Below are positions 9,025 through 10,933 of a DNA stretch of 10,933 bases, piece after piece (within the stretch, counting starts at the first letter, position 1; each line of letters opens with the position of its first letter). Position numbers and translations under genes: made by a program. The notes under the pieces were generated by a model. The model did not search any database. It saw nothing but the letters and a program-made list of their open reading frames with translations, and had not been told where the DNA came from. Origin of the DNA: Fidelibacterota bacterium (GTDB lineage Bacteria; Fidelibacterota; Fidelibacteria; Fidelibacterales; Fidelibacteraceae); assembly GCA_030596185.1 (NCBI GenBank), contig JAUVKP010000008.1, positions 1 to 10,933 of the forward strand. Direction: 5' to 3'.

Positions 9025-9549
9025 TTATTGTTTTGCTTCTTCTAATGATTTCAATACGCCAAGCATATCGCGCATTGGTGACTGCAAGCAGCCAAGTACC
9101 TTTTGCATTGGTGACTGTAAAGCACCAAGCAAAGTTGCCAAGAGAACATCTTTTGAAGGAAGTTCTGCAATGGCGTCAACTTTTTCTTTTCCACAAAGCT
9201 CGCCTTCAAAGATCAGTGCTTTTACATCCGGTTTTTTCAAGTCCTTCATCTTTTTCTTAAATTCTTTAAGGACCTTTGCCGGAGCAACGGGATCTTTACC
9301 GTAGACCAATGCGGTAGAACCGGTAAGAAATGCTTCTTTTTCTACATCATAACCGAGTTCTTTAAGTGCAAGCAGGATCAAGGTATTTTTAACAACCTGC
9401 ATCTTGACATCTTTGTCAAATAATTCAGAGCGCAGTTCGTTTATCTGTGAAACTGTCAAACCAAGATAATCTGAAAAGTATACGGCACCAGCGCCTTTGA
9501 TCTTTTCGGATATTTCCTGAACTCTTTCGATTTTATTCGGGGTTGGCAT
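9025..9549 (-). CDS. rplJ: 50S ribosomal protein L10 with an extra C-terminal repeat unit
   Basis: L10 anchors L7/L12 dimers to the ribosome and, with L11, forms the stalk base that recruits translation GTPases. The N-terminal rRNA-binding domain (about 1-130) shows the family features VYFSDYLGLTVSQINELR, VVKNTLILLAL and ALIFEGEL. The C-terminal helix (about 133-174) binds L7/L12. It holds three consecutive 11-residue units, residues 137-147, 148-158 and 159-169, each with a Leu-Gly pair; the first two end in LQSP. As I remember it, Bacillus L10 has about one unit fewer and binds two dimers, so three dimers are predicted here. The length is 174 residues. The ATG is preceded at 7 bases by GGAGG, whose upstream bases are the rplA stop codon. 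The short 11-base gap implies translational coupling with rplA. Confidence 0.97.
   Translation of the reverse strand: MPTPNKIERVQEISEKIKGAGAVYFSDYLGLTVSQINELRSELFDKDVKMQVVKNTLILLALKELGYDVEKEAFLTGSTALVYGKDPVAPAKVLKEFKKKMKDLKKPDVKALIFEGELCGKEKVDAIAELPSKDVLLATLLGALQSPMQKVLGCLQSPMRDMLGVLKSLEEAKQ
9043..9141 (-). repeat. Three 33-base tandem units encoding the L7/L12-binding helix of L10
   Basis: Three in-frame 33-base units lie at 9109-9141, 9076-9108 and 9043-9075 (coding order). Comparing 9052-9084 with 9085-9117 by eye gives 24 of 33 identical bases, including an uninterrupted 13-base match (9072-9084 and 9105-9117). The next 33 bases (9118-9150) match less well, about 14 of 33. The clearest protein signature is LQSPM appearing twice, 11 residues apart. 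The period equals the 11-residue helical repeat of the dimer-binding segment. Confidence 0.85.
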
Positions 9550-9556
9550 GAAAAAA

Positions 9557-9563
9557 CCTCCTA
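9557..9563 (-). promoter_or_regulatory. rplJ ribosome binding site overlapping the rplA stop codon
   Basis: The coding strand reads TAGGAGG, then six T and a C, then the rplJ ATG. The TAG is the rplA stop, so a ribosome finishing L1 ends directly on the L10 initiation signal. This is a typical arrangement for translational coupling. It leaves no intergenic leader between the two genes. Confidence 0.85.
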
Positions 9564-10253
9564 CGCTAATGCTGATTGTTTGTCAATTTTGATACCCGGA
9601 CCCTGAGTCGAAGATATTGTCATCTTCTTAAGGTATGTACCCTTCAACGCCGTAGGTTTCAACTTCATGACCATACCCAGCATTCCCCTAACATTTTCTG
9701 TTAGTTGTTCTGCGGAAAAGGATGCTTTTCCAACAACAACGTGTAGAATACCGTACTTATCAACGCGGAATGAGATCTTACCTGCTTTTGCTTCCTTAAC
9801 CGCTTGTTCAACGTCTTTGGTAACTGTTCCTGTTTTGGGGTTCGGCATTAAACCGCGAGTACCCAAAGCACGACCGAGTTTACCAACATGACGCATCACA
9901 TCGGGAGTCGCAATACAAACATCAAAATCAAACCATCCGCCTTCGATTTTTGCTATATAATCTTCTAACCCGGCGTAATCAGCTCCAGCAGCTTCTGCTT
10001 CTTTAGCTTTATCACCTTGAGTTAGTACCAATACGCGAACTTTTTTGCCGGTACCATGCGGAAGGATAACCGTTCCGCGAATATTCTGATCGGCATACTT
10101 TGGATCAACACCGAGATTCAGTGTCAATTCAATGGATTCGTCGAATTTGGCATTTGCGGCTTTTTTAATCAATTCGATACCGTCGACCAATGCATATTCC
10201 TGCATTCTATCGAACAGTCCCTGATTTGCCGAATATCGCCTACTTTGATTCAT
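9561..10253 (-). CDS. rplA: 50S ribosomal protein L1
   Basis: This encodes 230 residues from the chosen ATG, which matches the usual 229-234. L1 binds helices 76-78 of 23S rRNA, forms the mobile L1 stalk that helps release deacylated tRNA from the E site, and in many bacteria represses its own mRNA. Visible landmarks are AKFDES with Phe37, [16 protein letters not shown] (55-70), RVLVLTQG, the [16 protein letters not shown] segment (130-145) and the C-terminal TQGPGIKID (216-224). An in-frame TTG 27 bases upstream would overlap the rplK stop. I prefer the ATG because GGAGG lies 9 bases before it and because this numbering puts the RNA-binding Phe at 37, as in Thermus L1. Two normally conserved positions differ: Thr132 for Pro and Gln217 for Met. 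The TAG stop is part of the rplJ ribosome binding site. Confidence 0.96.
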   Translation of the reverse strand: MNQSRRYSANQGLFDRMQEYALVDGIELIKKAANAKFDESIELTLNLGVDPKYADQNIRGTVILPHGTGKKVRVLVLTQGDKAKEAEAAGADYAGLEDYIAKIEGGWFDFDVCIATPDVMRHVGKLGRALGTRGLMPNPKTGTVTKDVEQAVKEAKAGKISFRVDKYGILHVVVGKASFSAEQLTENVRGMLGMVMKLKPTALKGTYLKKMTISSTQGPGIKIDKQSALA

Positions 10254-10262
10254 TAATTCCTG

Positions 10263-10267
10263 CCTCC
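10263..10267 (-). promoter_or_regulatory. Ribosome binding site that decides the rplA start
   Basis: GGAGG on the coding strand sits 9 bases before the ATG at 10253-10251, just after the rplK stop. A second, shorter AGGA lies 4 bases before the same ATG. The alternative TTG at 10280-10278 overlaps the rplK stop region and has no comparable site, so the site supports the shorter, 230-residue L1. Confidence 0.75.
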
Positions 10268-10269
10268 AG

Positions 10270-10695
10270 TTAACCTTCAACCTTTAGTCCCATGCTCCGG
10301 GCTGTTCCCGCGATCATTCGCATGGCCTGCTCAACGGTATGGGCGTTTAAATCTTTCATCTTCAACTTGGCAATTTCTTCAAGATCTTTAGAACTTACCG
10401 ATCCAACTTTTTCTTTGTTGGGAATCGGAGATCCCTTTTCGATCTTAGCTGCTTTTTTGAGTAAAACGGCTGCGGGTGGTGTTTTCGTAATAAACGAAAA
10501 TGACCGGTCTGCATATACCGTGATCACAACAGGAATGATCAAACCCATTTGATCTTGAGTTTTAGCATTATATGCTTTACAAAACTCCATGATGTTCACA
10601 CCATGTTGTCCAAGAGCCGGGCCAACGGGGGGTGAAGGGTTTGCTTTACCTGCAGGAAGCTGTAATTTGATCAGTGCTTCTACTTTCTTTGCCAT
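10270..10695 (-). CDS. rplK: 50S ribosomal protein L11
   Basis: This 141-residue protein matches the usual L11 length. L11 binds the GTPase-associated region of 23S rRNA at the base of the L7/L12 stalk and takes part in factor-dependent GTP hydrolysis and in the stringent response via RelA. The N-terminal domain (about residues 1-70) carries the proline-rich stretch [14 protein letters not shown] (residues 19-32), where thiopeptide antibiotics bind in this family, followed by [11 protein letters not shown]. The C-terminal rRNA-binding domain (about 72-141) includes the [13 protein letters not shown] segment and ends in [12 protein letters not shown]. The start is an ATG, with only a weak AGGT-type ribosome binding site 9 bases upstream, in contrast to the strong sites of the other genes here. 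The stop lies 16 bases before the ATG of rplA. Nothing looks truncated or unusual in the protein. Confidence 0.98.
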   Translation of the reverse strand: MAKKVEALIKLQLPAGKANPSPPVGPALGQHGVNIMEFCKAYNAKTQDQMGLIIPVVITVYADRSFSFITKTPPAAVLLKKAAKIEKGSPIPNKEKVGSVSSKDLEEIAKLKMKDLNAHTVEQAMRMIAGTARSMGLKVEG

Positions 10696-10704
10696 ACTAC
10701 TTTT

Positions 10705-10718
10705 ACCTGTTTTTAGGT
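10705..10718 (-). promoter_or_regulatory. Small inverted repeat covering the weak rplK ribosome binding site
   Basis: On the transcribed strand the nusG-rplK gap contains ACCT, a six-base A-rich loop, then AGGT. The AGGT is also the best ribosome binding site candidate, 9 bases before the rplK ATG. The stem is only 4 base pairs, so it may have no function. In Escherichia coli, L1 represses the L11-L1 message at this place in the operon, but I do not recognise the L1-binding loop pattern here. Confidence 0.3.
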
Positions 10719-10728
10719 TTTATCGTTT

Positions 10729-10933
10729 TTATTTCTCTTTTTCCACCTGAAGATAATCCAGCTCAACCGGCGTAGAACGCCCGAAAATACTGACCATAAC
10801 CTTCAGTTTGCGCTTTTCTTCGTTGACTTCTTCGACTATACCGGAGAAATCGACAAAAGGTCCGTCAACCACCTTGATAGGCTCACCTATATTGAAAGGT
10901 GTTGCCATGACTTCCCGGCCATCTTTCTTTTCG
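10729..10933 (-). CDS. nusG: Transcription termination/antitermination factor NusG, C-terminal fragment (5' end outside window)
   Basis: Only the last 67 codons are present; the gene runs off the right edge of the window. The translation contains the KOW-domain core [20 protein letters not shown], followed by [20 protein letters not shown], and ends in KEK plus a TAA stop. NusG binds the RNA polymerase clamp through its N-terminal NGN domain (not visible here). Its KOW domain contacts partners such as Rho or ribosomal protein S10, so it tunes elongation, pausing and transcription-translation coupling. All conserved KOW positions I can recognise are present, and the frame is open to the window edge. 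It lies 33 bases upstream of rplK, the standard nusG-rplK order, so the two are almost certainly co-transcribed. The main uncertainty is only the missing N-terminal part. Confidence 0.96.
   Translation of the reverse strand, partial: EKKDGREVMATPFNIGEPIKVVDGPFVDFSGIVEEVNEEKRKLKVMVSIFGRSTPVELDYLQVEKEK

Noticed and set aside
9008..9304. Plus-strand open frames opposite rplJ
   Set aside because: They lie antisense to a well-supported ribosomal protein gene, with low-complexity, non-protein-like composition.
10254..10280. N-terminal extension of rplA from a TTG that overlaps the rplK stop region
   Set aside because: The ATG at 10253 has GGAGG at 9 bases, gives the usual L1 length, and puts the RNA-binding Phe at residue 37.

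Overview
This window holds an almost complete secE-nusG-type ribosomal protein/RNA polymerase operon, all on the minus strand. In transcription order (high to low coordinates) it reads nusG (3' end only), rplK, rplA, rplJ, rplL, rpoB, rpoC. A strong rho-independent terminator and about 310 bases of AT-rich, gene-less DNA follow. This is the ordinary bacterial gene order and accounts for about 96% of the bases. I see no mobile element, CRISPR array, tRNA or rRNA, and no unknown protein system.

The organism looks like a moderate-to-low GC bacterium of the Fibrobacterota-Chlorobiota-Bacteroidota (FCB) neighbourhood, perhaps an uncultured group such as Neomarinimicrobiota. The basis is protein style. 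RpoC has the [10 protein letters not shown] wording. RpoB has the QTNPLAE rifampicin-pocket wording and a length of about 1270 residues. RpoC carries a large insert after the trigger loop. This placement is an inference from memory of these families, not a tree.

Layout: genes are tightly packed. The gaps are 33 bases (nusG-rplK), 16 (rplK-rplA, using the ATG start chosen here), 11 (rplA-rplJ), 39 (rplJ-rplL), 96 (rplL-rpoB) and 24 (rpoB-rpoC). Most starts have a near-perfect AGGAGG ribosome binding site; rplK has only a weak one. Both RNA polymerase genes start with TTG. In rpoB, the obvious upstream ATG lies inside a terminator-like hairpin and is not the start.

How it works together: NusG modulates elongation by the polymerase encoded by rpoB and rpoC. 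L11, L1, L10 and L7/L12 form the two mobile stalk regions of the large ribosomal subunit (the GTPase-associated centre and the L1 stalk). Co-transcription ties ribosome supply to polymerase supply. The hairpin between rplL and rpoB is placed to let ribosomal proteins, especially the multicopy L7/L12, be made in excess over polymerase.

Points that go beyond routine annotation: a 33-base tandem duplication in rplJ that predicts a third L7/L12-dimer site on L10; absence of room for a classical L10 leader; TTG starts on both polymerase genes; substitutions at usually invariant L1 positions; and two repeat-like elements downstream of rpoC.
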